DNA of 64,000 bases from Kribbella kalugense (lineage in GTDB: Bacteria > Actinomycetota > Actinomycetes > Propionibacteriales > Kribbellaceae), in contig NZ_SODF01000003.1 of the NCBI RefSeq assembly GCF_004365875.1, forward strand, positions 667,763 through 731,762, in the 5' to 3' direction. A model generated the notes under the pieces. That model had not been told where the DNA came from, did no database searches, and worked only from the letters and a program-made list of their open reading frames with translations. The position numbers and the translations under genes are program-made. This document shows, piece after piece, positions 17,244-26,354 of the stretch (positions are counted from its first letter, which is position 1; every line of letters begins with the position of its first letter).

Positions 17244-18050
17244 TCAGGCCGGGCTCAGCGTCGGCTCGAGGCGAACCAGTCCCTCGGGCAGTGCGTCGGC
17301 CCACTCAGCCATCTCAGCGGTGACCCGGAACATCATCGCCGCGATGAACGGTTGAGCCTGCTGATCGGAGCCGGTGCCGAAGGATTCCAGGCGCCAGTTT
17401 CGCCAATTGGCGTGCAGGACGTCGTACACCTCGTCGATCTGAGCGCGGGTGAACCGGCTGGGCACCACGCATAACTGTCGTGGCAGTTTCGGCGACAACT
17501 GCCGGATCACCGCGTCCACATCGGTGGCAGCGACGACCAAGACTTCCTGCTCCGGGGAGGGACGGAAGATCGCCAGGTGGACGATCGGTCCGGACGACTC
17601 GCGGTCGCGGAGGTCAACGTCCAGCTCGACCATGCCGTGCCGCCAGCCACCGGGCGGCGGCGGGCAGGGCGGGTCCCTTCGAGCTGCACGCGCCTCCCGA
17701 GCGGGGATCTCCGCCGACAGGACCTCGACCTCGATGCTCTCGTCGCCCCAGATCCCAACCACCGAGACGTAGCCCAGACCTCGGTTCGCTGCGATGCCGG
17801 CAGCGACTGCCTCGCCATCTGCCCCGATCAACCGAACCGACCGATCTGACTTCCAACCCGGTTCTTTCCACGTCAAATCATGCACGCGGGCCAAGTCCAA
17901 CCAATCACCGTCCGCCCCGGCCACGAACCGACCCCAAGTCCGAACCCTGTCCCCCACCCCGAACACCAAATCCCTAGCCGCCATAACTACATGCTGCTCC
18001 GCCCGAACGCTTTCGGCATGCCCCCAGAACCCGTCATACCGCGGGACCAA
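17244..18050 (-). CDS. Protein of unknown function in the island
   Basis: 268 residues if started at TTG 18050. ATG 17984 (MAARDLVFGVGDRVRTWG) is an alternative with a purine stretch upstream, but the open frame already reads like protein before it and stays open to a TAG near 18121, so the true start may be GTG/TTG or the 5' end may have been lost. The sequence has alternating beta and helix (GLGYVSVVGIWGDESIEVEVLSAEI, VLVVAATDVDAVIRQL) and no transmembrane segment. It converges on the second Shedu gene, 243 bp apart, with no hairpin strong enough to call. Family unknown. Confidence 0.65.
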   Translation of the reverse strand: MVPRYDGFWGHAESVRAEQHVVMAARDLVFGVGDRVRTWGRFVAGADGDWLDLARVHDLTWKEPGWKSDRSVRLIGADGEAVAAGIAANRGLGYVSVVGIWGDESIEVEVLSAEIPAREARAARRDPPCPPPPGGWRHGMVELDVDLRDRESSGPIVHLAIFRPSPEQEVLVVAATDVDAVIRQLSPKLPRQLCVVPSRFTRAQIDEVYDVLHANWRNWRLESFGTGSDQQAQPFIAAMMFRVTAEMAEWADALPEGLVRLEPTLSPA

Positions 18051-18229
18051 GCCCCCAGGCGCTACCAGCTCGGCGTAAGTCCGCGCCGACCGAGACAGTT
18101 GCTCGGCGGGCCTGGGCGAGGGCTACACCCCCACGACCTCGACTACGGCACCCGTACGACGTACGAACGCGAAGGCGAAGGCCTGATGCCTCGCCATCGA
18201 CGGCTGCCGTCGCCGACGGCTGAGTGCCA

Positions 18230-18958
18230 TCAATCGCCGTTCGAGTTCCCGGGCGTTGGCAGTGTGCTGTCCGTTGGCCCGGCCCACGATTCGGGGGGTG
18301 GACCGAATGCGCGACGGCCGGCTCTCACCGCCAGAGCGGCGAGAGCAGCGTTGGCGCCGCCACCAATCACAACGCCGATACCGAACGGCGCCACCCGGCC
18401 GAGAACGATGATCCCCTGCTTGGTCCCGTACTTCGTGACAAAGTGTTTCCCCAACACCTTGTTGATCTGACGCAACGTCTCGACAGGCACCTTGGCGACC
18501 ACCTGACGTCCCCAGTGCTGCCCGGTACGCTCGGCGACCCTGCCGATAATCGCAGAGCCGGACCCACCGAGCATGATTCCCATGACGATCGTCCGGCGGC
18601 GCTCGAGCTCGTCGAGGGGGACTCCGTGCACTTCGGCGATCGACAGCGCGAAGAGCGCGCTCAACTCGAGACTCGAGAGACCCTCGCCCGTCGAAAGCGC
18701 CAGTGCGACTCCCGTGCCGACACCAGGCGCGGCGGCAACTCCTCCGACTGCAGCACCAGTCCCGGTCAAGGCGCTGACGTACATCCGTTCCAGACTGCGG
18801 ATCACCTGTTCTGGTGTAGCGTCCGGGTTCCGCTGGCGAGCTCGGGCAATGCTCTTCTGCACCAATGAGCTCTGAACGGCGATCGCCTTGTCCAGTACGT
18901 CGAGAATTCGCTGCCCGGCCGCCTCTGCCCCCGGCGCGTCGTGCGCATCTGTTGCCAT
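18230..18958 (-). CDS. EcsC-like membrane-associated protein
   Basis: 242 residues starting at ATG 18958 with CAGGGGG upstream. After a polar N-terminus, two glycine/alanine-rich hydrophobic stretches (about 68-92, GAAVGGVAAAPGVGTGVALA, and about 195-213, VAPFGIGVVIGGGANAALA) flank an amphipathic region with RRRTIVMGIMLGGSGSAIIGR and VPVETLRQINKVLGKHFVTKYGTKQG. That pattern resembles the EcsC family, whose function is unknown but which often sits in defence islands. Membrane location is likely. It could be an effector or a housekeeping relic; nothing here decides. Confidence 0.65.
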   Translation of the reverse strand: MATDAHDAPGAEAAGQRILDVLDKAIAVQSSLVQKSIARARQRNPDATPEQVIRSLERMYVSALTGTGAAVGGVAAAPGVGTGVALALSTGEGLSSLELSALFALSIAEVHGVPLDELERRRTIVMGIMLGGSGSAIIGRVAERTGQHWGRQVVAKVPVETLRQINKVLGKHFVTKYGTKQGIIVLGRVAPFGIGVVIGGGANAALAALAVRAGRRAFGPPPESWAGPTDSTLPTPGNSNGD

Positions 18959-19311
18959 GCCATTAAACCCCCTGTTTCGTCACGTTCCGACCGAGTCTCC
19001 CACCGGACCCGGACCTCGCGTCAGATGAACCACCCGCCGGCCACGAGGCTGGAATCAGAGTGCCAGGGCAACCGTCGGCAGGAGGTAATTGTCGCCCTCC
19101 TGCGAATCCATCCACCACCGAACCGTGCCTACGCCGATCTCAGCGCAGTTTCGATGGCGGATCGTGGCTCGGGGCCTCAGCGGTGATCCGGCAAGACGCC
19201 GCGGACAGCCTGAGCATCGGGTCGGGCTTCCCCTGCTCGGCGCATGCAGACTAGAGCACCCGACAGCCGCGCCCGGCACGTGCGCCTTGCTAACAAACTC
19301 AGGCGATTCAC
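18959..19311. other. No supported gene
   Basis: Short open frames exist on both strands but lack a ribosome binding site or coding pattern. One minus-strand stretch (about 19055-19160) reads as protein-like (VRWWMDSQEGDNYLLP) and could be a remnant; it has no intact gene around it. Confidence 0.4.
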
Positions 19312-19818
19312 CTAGCAGGCGACACCGCCCGACGTGACGGTGTAGATGGCCTGTGCATCGTCCCCGCCGAGAATGTCAAGGGCGACGATGATGATCGGTA
19401 CGCCATTGCACGCCAGAGCCGGAAGGGCGAACAGAATCTGAAACTCCCCCGCCTCGTTCGTCACTGCCGTGGCCTGCTGACCTTCGTCTGCGGTGGCGAC
19501 ATACAGGTCGGTGCTCGCGCGAAAACCCTGACCAGTGATGAGGATTTGAGCGCCAGCCGGCCCTGAACGGTCGGACAACGTGATCGCGCGACCAACTGGA
19601 GCACTGATCGCCGACGACCTCGGAGCAGTCTTGGGCGGCGGTGATAACGACGGCACCGGGACCTCAGTCGCACGAATCGAACTCGAACCACTCGGCGGAC
19701 CGGGGCTCGGCGCCCGCGAGTCATCGCTGCTTGCCCGGAGAATGATTGGGATAAGCGCCGCAACAACGACGCAGATCCCCCCGATCCACGCAGCCTTGAC
19801 CGTGCCCTCACTCGCCAT
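19312..19818 (-). CDS. Single-pass membrane protein with extracellular beta-sandwich (IPT/TIG-like)
   Basis: 168 residues from ATG 19818 behind GAGGGGG. One transmembrane helix lies at about 11-27 (WIGGICVVVAALIPIIL), then a proline/serine-rich linker (about 30-70) and a folded domain with GPAGAQILITGQGFRASTDLYVA and NEAGEFQILFALPAL, which has the feel of IPT/TIG or carboxypeptidase-regulatory beta folds. Two cysteines remain near the C-terminus (LACNGVP, GVAC*). Probably anchored outside-facing. No partner gene; function unknown. Confidence 0.72.
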   Translation of the reverse strand: MASEGTVKAAWIGGICVVVAALIPIILRASSDDSRAPSPGPPSGSSSIRATEVPVPSLSPPPKTAPRSSAISAPVGRAITLSDRSGPAGAQILITGQGFRASTDLYVATADEGQQATAVTNEAGEFQILFALPALACNGVPIIIVALDILGGDDAQAIYTVTSGGVAC

Positions 19819-20983
19819 AGCGCCCCCTCGGCGCAGGCTCAACTAGAACCCTTCCCGCCAGCGTGCACCTGACTGACGACCAGTACAACCTCGACGAGGC
19901 TCATCACAGACGTCAACTTGAGCCTAATGATCTTCGTCCCTCGCCCACTCCGGCTCGACTATCCACCTTAGTGAACGGGCCTTGGATCCAAGACACGGTC
20001 CACGACGGGCGGCACACGCATCGTTCAAGTGTCCCTGGACAGGCGTTGAGTCGACGAGGAGGGTCAACTGGAGCCACCGCTTTACAAGTGCGCAGGCCCG
20101 CATACGGCTTGATGTCTGGAGCTGGAAACCTGTGGATTTCGACTGTCTCCGCTGCCTGTTCTGCCGCAACTCACCTGGGTTTCATTGACAGACCCATTGA
20201 CAGCCGCTGCCGTCACCGACGCGCGCCCGACCCGACAAGGACCAGGTCGCGGACATCAGGTGGCCTCCCAGTGACACAGCTGTTCGACGAAGAACCACAC
20301 CGGCCAGATATCCGACACTTTCACCCGATCTACACTCTGCCTGGCACAGGTCTCCGCCGTGCTGCCGAGATCTGGCCGCGAACGTCTCTCTGAGACAGAA
20401 CCTGCCGCACGCCTTCCTAGTGGCACCGGGCACGCCCGCCGCAGCCCAGCCGTCGGCGAACTGCCCTACCGACAGGCCGGGTTGATCCGTTGGGCTCGGT
20501 GAGCCGCTTCCGGTGGGCCTCCTCTTCAAACCCCCCGAACTCGATCCAGCTGGGCGAGTTCGTGGCGGGGGTGCGGCAATTCGTCACTTAGTCCCGGCGC
20601 GATCCCTGGCCGCGAGCCCGGCGCTTGGGCTGCGTGAAGTATGCGGCCACCGGTTCCACGCCTAGGCCAGGAAGGTGCTGGACCGGATGCTGAGCCTTGC
20701 GTTGGCCGAGTACATCTAGTCCTGGGTCACCTCCCGCGGCGTCGGCCTCGAAGGCGAGTGCCGCCGGTCCAATCGACGGCGATCGCTCGGCGCGCGATCG
20801 ACCATCACATGGCACCTCGCCACCAAGCAGGCCTGCTCTTACAACCCATACAGCGTTTGTATGGGTCGCTGTATGTGGTCAGGCAGTAACCTACCGAGCA
20901 TCATCGGCGGCGAGAGTTCCTCTGGACTCGCGTAAGGGGGGTCCAAGTGGACGGACTGCAAAGTCGTCGACGAAGGGATGCAG
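19819..20983. other. Gene-poor stretch in the island
   Basis: About 1.2 kb with base composition visibly less GC-rich than the flanks and only short, overlapping open frames that do not look like protein. I found no intact transposase, RNA gene or strong hairpin. It is probably decayed DNA plus the promoter of the secreted-protein gene at 20984. Confidence 0.45.
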
Positions 20984-22732
20984 ATGTCCAGACCGTTACT
21001 TGCCGCCGCCTTGGCGGCAACAATCCTGGTGATGCCAGCGGGAGTCCCCGCGATCGCGTTGGCAGACCAACAGGGTCGAGTGTCGTCCAACCGGGTGCTG
21101 TACATAGACTCTGATGCCTTTCCGCCCGGCCAAACCAGTCCAGGCACTCCGAACGCAGTCTTCAGCGTGATCTCGGAGACCACCCGTGCGAGCCGACTTG
21201 AGTTGACCCTGGACGGACACCGGGAACCTGACCGCGACTTCACAGCTCAGGGTGCCCGTGGCCGCACGCAGTTCACATTGTCGCCAAGCGTCGGCTGGCA
21301 CGACCTCACGCTGACAATCGTGGATGCAAACGGCGATCGGAGCCCCGCCCGCAGGTACTCGTTCGGCGTCCGCGCCGACGGTGGCACAAGATCCACGAGT
21401 ACCGTCCCGTCCGTCGGCGGTCGATTCACCGAAGCGGACGGCTCACCTGCGGTGAATCTCCCAGTGGGGGTTTATCCGATGCTGCCGATGTCGGGCGAAG
21501 GAACAACGATCGAGCAAAAGCCCCTGGCTACGACGACAACCACGGCCGACGGCACCTGGAACGTCGCACTATCTGCACTCCCCAAGGCCGCGATCGATGC
21601 TGCAGCGGCCAACGACGGCGTACTGAACCTCCAGGCGGTTGCTGATGGTGTGACACGCGACCCGCAGAGCGGGGAGCTCCGCCAGATGACGGGGGTAGCC
21701 GCGTTCGCGACGGGTATCGCAATCGGCGGCACCATGAGTGCTGCCGCAACCGACGCAGCGACGGCCGCCGTGCCCACAGCACCGCTGCTTCCAGTTCGGC
21801 GCCCGAAAGAGCTTCCACATTCCCCCGACCAGGCCCCTCCAGCAAATGTAACGAACCCGAAGTCCACGCTGACCGCCGAGCAGGCACAGCACGACCGGCC
21901 AGTCTTCTTCGGCCAGCCCGACGTGACGGGAAAGCCAGCCGGCGATATGGCCGCCGCTCAGCGGATCGGTGACAGCGACTACACCAACCAAGCGATCACT
22001 CCGGCCACGTCAGCAGACGACGCAAAGCTGGCCACAATTGCGGGGCCGGCCGCAACCGGCGATGAATGCCCCCTTGAGAACGTCCTCGTCACCGACCGCA
22101 ACAAGGGAACCTGGGGCTACACAACGATGCTCGAGTCCCACGCACGCCAAGACTCGTGGGGCGGTGTCGACTACAGCCACACCGCCGGCTCGAGCATGAC
22201 CATGGGCCTCAGCTACAGCGGCGGCGCAAGCTGGACCGTGCACGGTACACACTACGTGGGCAATGATTTCGGGATCTCCACAGGCTTCACCAAAGGCCCC
22301 AATTGGTCCTACCAGTGGCAAGTCGCAGTCTCCTACGGCTATTACACGGTTTACGACTGCAAGCGCGACAGCCAAGGCATCAACAGGAAGATCTACAAAT
22401 ACAACTACACGACCGCAGAGGGTGTCGTAGTTCCTCAGGATGCCTATGCAGGAAAATACGGCGCCGACGTCTCGAGCTACGACGGGTACTACGGCTGGAC
22501 AGACGCGCCATACAAGTGGAAGGTCCAAGCCGGCACATACTTCAACGCCAGCACCAACGCCAGCAACAGCCACAGCGCCGCGATCTCCGTCTTCGGATTC
22601 TCGGTAACCTCCACCACATCGAAGTCCTCAGCGCGGCAGCAGCGCTACACTGCGGGCAATCAATCTGTAAGTCATAACCTGTTCGCCTACGAAGCCCCCG
22701 CGCCGGGGATGAAGGTCTTCTACAGCTACTAA
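20984..22732 (+). CDS. Large secreted protein of unknown function
   Basis: 582 residues from ATG 20984 (GAAGGG seven bases upstream; ATG 20978 is too close to it). A signal peptide (1-28, cleavage near ALADQ) is followed by a beta-rich region to about 150, a Thr/Ala-rich middle (LATTTTTADGTWNVAL), a proline-rich linker and a C-terminal domain from about 370. That last domain has alternating Ser/Thr/Tyr/Gly strands (SHTAGSSMTMGLSYSGG, GISTGFTKGPNWSYQW) and ends in KVFYSY. The alternating pattern is typical of extracellular beta-barrels or beta-hairpin pore formers, but I recognise no family. The anchored protein 21 bp downstream is probably cotranscribed. Confidence 0.8.
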   Translation: MSRPLLAAALAATILVMPAGVPAIALADQQGRVSSNRVLYIDSDAFPPGQTSPGTPNAVFSVISETTRASRLELTLDGHREPDRDFTAQGARGRTQFTLSPSVGWHDLTLTIVDANGDRSPARRYSFGVRADGGTRSTSTVPSVGGRFTEADGSPAVNLPVGVYPMLPMSGEGTTIEQKPLATTTTTADGTWNVALSALPKAAIDAAAANDGVLNLQAVADGVTRDPQSGELRQMTGVAAFATGIAIGGTMSAAATDAATAAVPTAPLLPVRRPKELPHSPDQAPPANVTNPKSTLTAEQAQHDRPVFFGQPDVTGKPAGDMAAAQRIGDSDYTNQAITPATSADDAKLATIAGPAATGDECPLENVLVTDRNKGTWGYTTMLESHARQDSWGGVDYSHTAGSSMTMGLSYSGGASWTVHGTHYVGNDFGISTGFTKGPNWSYQWQVAVSYGYYTVYDCKRDSQGINRKIYKYNYTTAEGVVVPQDAYAGKYGADVSSYDGYYGWTDAPYKWKVQAGTYFNASTNASNSHSAAISVFGFSVTSTTSKSSARQQRYTAGNQSVSHNLFAYEAPAPGMKVFYSY

Positions 22733-22753
22733 TGACAAAATGGGGGCGGTCGG

Positions 22754-23329
22754 GTGAGGAAGAAGGTCGTGATCGCGTCGGCTGCGATCGTGGTAGCGAT
22801 ATGCGTAGGCGTCGGGCTGATGCTTCGGAGCCCTGGCGATCCGAGCACGACCCGGGAAGGGGACGCATTCGGCACCGCAGACGGCTCGTATGAGATCGGC
22901 ATCCCGACCGCCCACGTCAACGACGATGTCTGGTACTTCGCCCCGGCCATCACCAACCACTCCTCGAAGAAGTTGACACTGGAGGACGTCCGCCCCGGAA
23001 CGCTGCCCGACGGCATCAGCTTCGTCGAAGCTCGACTCTTCGACAAAGAGGCGTTCGCCGCTGGTGTCCCGATGTCGTGGGACACCAGCGGCGGCTCGGC
23101 AGCTGACGACCCGTCAAGCAAACCGTCAACCGACGTACGAGGCTACACACTGCTCCCAGGCCAGACCTTGCCGGATCAGAAGATCGTCTACCTCCACATT
23201 CGGGTCACCTCGGCCAAGCGACCACTGATGTCAGATGGCGTCAAGTTCATCTACCAGCAAAGCGGCAAACGCTACTCGCAGACGTTGAACGCGAATCTCA
23301 CCATCGCCCCTGCCTCGTCGAAGCGGTGA
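22754..23329 (+). CDS. Membrane-anchored protein cotranscribed with the large secreted protein
   Basis: 191 residues from GTG 22754 with a G-rich ribosome binding site. An N-terminal helix (about 4-23, KVVIASAAIVVAICVGVGLML) acts as uncleaved anchor or signal. The rest is an extracellular beta-sandwich-like domain (YEIGIPTAHVNDDVWYFAPAITNHSSKKLTLEDV, LLPGQTLPDQKIVYLHIRVTS), similar in style to DUF4352-like antigen domains, without catalytic motifs. The gap to the upstream gene is 21 bp, so the two products may act together at the cell surface. Function unknown. Confidence 0.75.
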   Translation: MRKKVVIASAAIVVAICVGVGLMLRSPGDPSTTREGDAFGTADGSYEIGIPTAHVNDDVWYFAPAITNHSSKKLTLEDVRPGTLPDGISFVEARLFDKEAFAAGVPMSWDTSGGSAADDPSSKPSTDVRGYTLLPGQTLPDQKIVYLHIRVTSAKRPLMSDGVKFIYQQSGKRYSQTLNANLTIAPASSKR

Positions 23330-23586
23330 TCAAGCTCCCCGTCGCAGCGACGGCACCGCTCGTTGCAAGCTGGGGTCCTGCCGGCGCTCCCGCCCGGAAC
23401 TTCACGTGGGTCGCGCTCGACAAGGGGTGCAGCCCAGACAGGATCGACCGGGACTTCACGAGATCCTCACCCCCGCCGAACGCTCTCGCGTTGCCGAGAT
23501 CGTTAGCGCGATCCTCGACGACTCATCCGGCAGCCCCTGACAACTCCCCCGCCCATCGAGGGCCAGAGTCGAACTGTCGAGCGGCG

Positions 23587-23755
23587 GATTAAAAGGCTGC
23601 GCGATGAAGCCCATATGGGGGGCTGGAACACCGCAGTAGATCGCCGCCTGGGCAGGCGTCTCCTTGATCTCGTCGACCGTGACGTCGTTGCGGCGGGCCG
23701 CCTGGATGTGTATCGCGAGCTCCTCGTCACGGCCGCGAGCGATCAAGAAACAGGA
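23587..23755 (-). pseudogene. Fragment of 4-carboxymuconolactone decarboxylase (pcaC-like)
   Basis: The minus-strand frame reads FLIARGRDEELAIHIQAARR, NDVTVDEIKETPAQAAIYCGVPAP, the C-terminal half of the carboxymuconolactone decarboxylase/AhpD-like fold from protocatechuate degradation. The usual EIKE-LLQAAIYCGVPAAN motif is nearly kept. There is no N-terminal half, no start codon and no neighbouring pca gene, so it is a relic. Confidence 0.68.
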
Positions 23756-24616
23756 CTGAGTTCCTTCAGAGCCGTTGAATCAGCTCCCCTGGATACGAGC
23801 TTAAGAGAATACTTATCGGACCGATTTGTCGGATCAGGCGGCCGGACGCACGTCGCGAACGAACAAGCAGACCTCCGTGGCGAGGTCGTTGGCAGGTCTG
23901 GATCGGTGTCGTCGGGCCAGCCGGTCCACTCGCGGATCAGGCGTGGTGCGTACCGGCGTCGAAATCCTGTAACGACTCACGCCCAGCGACGGATGTAGCA
24001 GGCAACATCGCGCAAGGCGGCTCACGGAATCGTAGAGTCGTAGGCTTGTCGAGTCGACCGCTCTGCCGGGAGTGAGGCTTGCGATTCATGGGCGCGACGA
24101 AGAGTCCTGGGACCGGATGGTCGCTGCCGGTTTGGGGTTTTGGAGGAGCGCGCACGGCTAGGCATCACCACTACGGACACCGAGCTCAATGCCGTGCCTG
24201 TTCGCCGCGCCGGCTGTCGTTCGTTCGACTTGAGCAGGCAGCCGAGCGTGCTGCCATAGGTCATCTTTTGGGGTGCATCGTGGTCCGCACGTATCCGCGG
24301 CTCCACCTGATGCTGTCAGCACTCGTCCAGTATCTCGACGCCAACAACGCCGGCCCAGGGTTTCTACCAGCTCGCTCAATCGATGGGGTTGCTAGACAGG
24401 CGAGCCGGGCGCTCGGCCAAAGAAGAGTTTGGATGGACCAATGACCGCATTTCATACACAGTTCGCTACCGGGCAAGCTCGGTTAAGCCCGTGGCGCGCC
24501 CGGTGCGGAGTTTGCTACCGACGCTTCTGGTCAGGATGACCGCAGACCTGACGAGCGTCAGCGACCGCAAGGTGTTGACAATGGCGGCTCCCAAACCGGA
24601 GGGCTAGAGATCGCAG

Positions 24617-24820
24617 GTGGGATCGAAGATCGGCCAGCTAGTAGTCCAGATGGACTCGCTCGCAGACGAGACCTGGCGGAAGGTCGCCTACGGTCCGCGT
24701 CGCAACGTTCGGTTTCGCGAGGACGCGATCACTGGTCACAACCTGTTCGAGCTCGAACAGCGTCATGAGTGGCTGCAAGTCTGGGCGTACACCGCCAAGG
24801 AACGTCGAAGACCCGCATAG
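24617..24820 (+). CDS. Short protein resembling the N-terminus of DUF6615 proteins (likely truncated)
   Basis: 67 residues from GTG 24617. The stretch SLADETWRKVAYG, then RFREDAITGHNLFELEQRHEWLQV resembles the start of DUF6615 proteins, which normally continue with a KxQE-TGADWEWW nuclease-like region. That continuation is missing: the frame ends after TAKERRRPA. A complete small protein is possible but a truncated relic is more likely. Similarity is judged by eye. Confidence 0.35.
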   Translation: MGSKIGQLVVQMDSLADETWRKVAYGPRRNVRFREDAITGHNLFELEQRHEWLQVWAYTAKERRRPA

Positions 24821-24963
24821 CAAGCGGGACCGTCCGTGCGGTCCTCCAATGGCGTTGTAAGCCGTCTGTCAGTTGACACCTTCTCTGTGTTCGCTACTAG
24901 CGCCGCGGCGGCATCCTCGAGGTAGGCAGTCCGAGCCCTTGGACGCCGGCCCTAGGAGGACCA

Positions 24964-25479
24964 ATGCAGTCGAGGCTTCAGATCCGACTGAACTGTTTAT
25001 CGACGCCGCGGCGGCGTTCCGCAAATCATCGGAGGCGTGGCGCTCGTTTCCTCGCGCTGCTGACTACCCTGCTGGTGGCCGTGGCCGCCAATGTGCTCTC
25101 TCCGGTTGGAACTCCAACAGCATCTGCCGCGGGCTGCTACCGGCAAAGCTGTAACAACCAGGACCCGCAGGCCATGGGCTGCGCGGCGGATGCGAAGTCG
25201 CTGGACGCGTACACGTGGAACGGCTTCTACGTGGAGATGCGGTTCTCGCCATCGTGCAGCGCCGCCTGGACCCGAGCTACGACCAGCGATTGCCGCTACG
25301 GCGGATCGATCAAAACGATCGCTTGGTACGACTGGCAGGCGACGCAATGGGCGGCTCAGAGCAATGTGACGGTTCCTTGCTACGGGACCCGTTGGACGAA
25401 CATGTTCAACTTCTACTTCTACATCCAGTCGTGCATCCAGCTGTACGGCGGTCCGCAATACTGCACTCGGACTCATTAA
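24964..25479 (+). CDS. Secreted DUF2690 protein
   Basis: 171 residues from ATG 24964 with an excellent AGGAGG six bases upstream. A long basic n-region (RRRSANHRRRGAR) and hydrophobic core end near TASAAG (about 57). The mature part has the DUF2690 (YjfA-like) signature: CYRQSCNNQDPQAMGCAADA, then VEMRFSPSCSAAWTRA, with six or more cysteines. Function of the family is unknown. The gene converges on an XRE regulator that contains the same type of domain; the two genes abut at 25479/25480. Confidence 0.86.
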   Translation: MQSRLQIRLNCLSTPRRRSANHRRRGARFLALLTTLLVAVAANVLSPVGTPTASAAGCYRQSCNNQDPQAMGCAADAKSLDAYTWNGFYVEMRFSPSCSAAWTRATTSDCRYGGSIKTIAWYDWQATQWAAQSNVTVPCYGTRWTNMFNFYFYIQSCIQLYGGPQYCTRTH

Positions 25480-26169
25480 TCACGGAAGGTCGATCCAATC
25501 CGTCTCGCCGTACGCCACTTCAATGCCGTCAAATCGCACCCTGACCCACGCATGCAGACCGCCGGAGCCGGTCTTGAGAAGGTCACCCCAGTGATAATCG
25601 AAGGCATACTCGTCTCGGTACTCGAGCGACTTGCCGTCTGCCTGACGATCGATGCCGATCACGAGATCGACCCTGTGACGGTGCAAGGCAAGCACGTCGA
25701 GTCCTTCTGTCCCACCAAACCGTCCCCAGGCTGCCTGCTCACCGTGCGAGTAGCGCAGCTCGATCTCACCGACGATAAGGCGTCGGGTCGTCAGTGAGAC
25801 CTTCCTCGCCGCGACCGTGACGGCATCAAGATAGCAACCGGAGTCCAGAGGATCGGCGCCGTCGACAGCCTCCTGCTTCGGTCCAGGCGGTCCGGCCATG
25901 ACGGCTCCAGGTGCTTCCGATGCCCGGATTGCAAGGGCTGCCCAACGCCGCCGCCATATCTCTGGATCGCCCTCGCAAGCCCGGACAAAAGCCATCGTGA
26001 CATCAAGGGAAGGGAGTGACTTTCCAAGAGCCGCTTCCGCGAGGCTCGTGTGTGAGTAGTGCGCGACCTTCGCGAGCGCGCGGTAGCTGGAGATGCCTGC
26101 GCCGGTACGCAACTTGCGGAGATCTGCCGCGAATCGCTGAAGCGAAAGCGAGTCGGATTGCTCGTTCAT
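25480..26169 (-). CDS. XRE-family regulator with a degenerate C-terminal DUF2690-like domain
   Basis: 229 residues from ATG 26169; the open frame extends upstream but similarity starts here. The N-terminal helix-turn-helix (SLQRFAADLRKLRTGAGISSYRALAKVAHYSHTSLAEAALGKSLPSLDVTMAFVRACEGDPEIWRRRW) is the version usually fused to DUF2690 in actinobacteria. After a linker, DGADPLDSGCYLDAVTV and IELRYSHGEQAAWGRF align with the GC-DA and LRYSP-C-AAW blocks of DUF2690, but most cysteines are gone, as expected for a cytosolic protein. It probably binds DNA near the convergent secreted gene; the target is unknown. Confidence 0.8.
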   Translation of the reverse strand: MNEQSDSLSLQRFAADLRKLRTGAGISSYRALAKVAHYSHTSLAEAALGKSLPSLDVTMAFVRACEGDPEIWRRRWAALAIRASEAPGAVMAGPPGPKQEAVDGADPLDSGCYLDAVTVAARKVSLTTRRLIVGEIELRYSHGEQAAWGRFGGTEGLDVLALHRHRVDLVIGIDRQADGKSLEYRDEYAFDYHWGDLLKTGSGGLHAWVRVRFDGIEVAYGETDWIDLP

Positions 26170-26177
26170 CGAGGTCG

Positions 26178-26354
26178 CTACGCGATCGCGCCCCACAGCG
26201 GCACCAGGATAGAGCGAACCGTTGCGCAACCATACTGCTGAATCCTCGCGTCCCGACCAGCGGCGGTACCGCCGAGCCAGCTTGCACTGATTGGCGACGT
26301 CATCTCCCATCCAGCCCCGGCGAGCCGTTCAGCTAGTTCTTCCTCGACCGTCAT
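26178..26354 (-). CDS. Possible small gene upstream of the XRE regulator
   Basis: 58 codons (MTVEEELAERLAGAGWEM...), ending eight bases before the XRE start, so coupling is possible. The first 25 residues look like a protein N-terminus, the rest less so. No family similarity. It may be a leader, a truncated gene or chance. Confidence 0.25.
   Translation of the reverse strand: MTVEEELAERLAGAGWEMTSPISASWLGGTAAGRDARIQQYGCATVRSILVPLWGAIA

Larger units (their letters stand above)
23330..24963. other. Decayed DNA with gene fragments
   Basis: Over 1.6 kb have no intact gene. Recognisable pieces are a short plus-strand C-terminus ending at 23540 (LHEILTPAERSRVAEIV, family unknown), the pcaC fragment on the minus strand (23587-23755) and the DUF6615-like N-terminus at 24617. 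The rest holds only short, implausible frames. This is what an insertion/deletion hot spot inside an island looks like. Confidence 0.55.

Noticed and set aside
19863..20393. A 176-codon plus-strand gene in the island
   Set aside because: The composition is erratic (His/Arg/Pro-rich), no ribosome binding site is present, and opposite-strand frames are equally long.
24079..24607. Small genes in the decayed stretch
   Set aside because: Frames at 24079-24444 and 24383-24607 overlap each other, lack ribosome binding sites and have no protein-like pattern.
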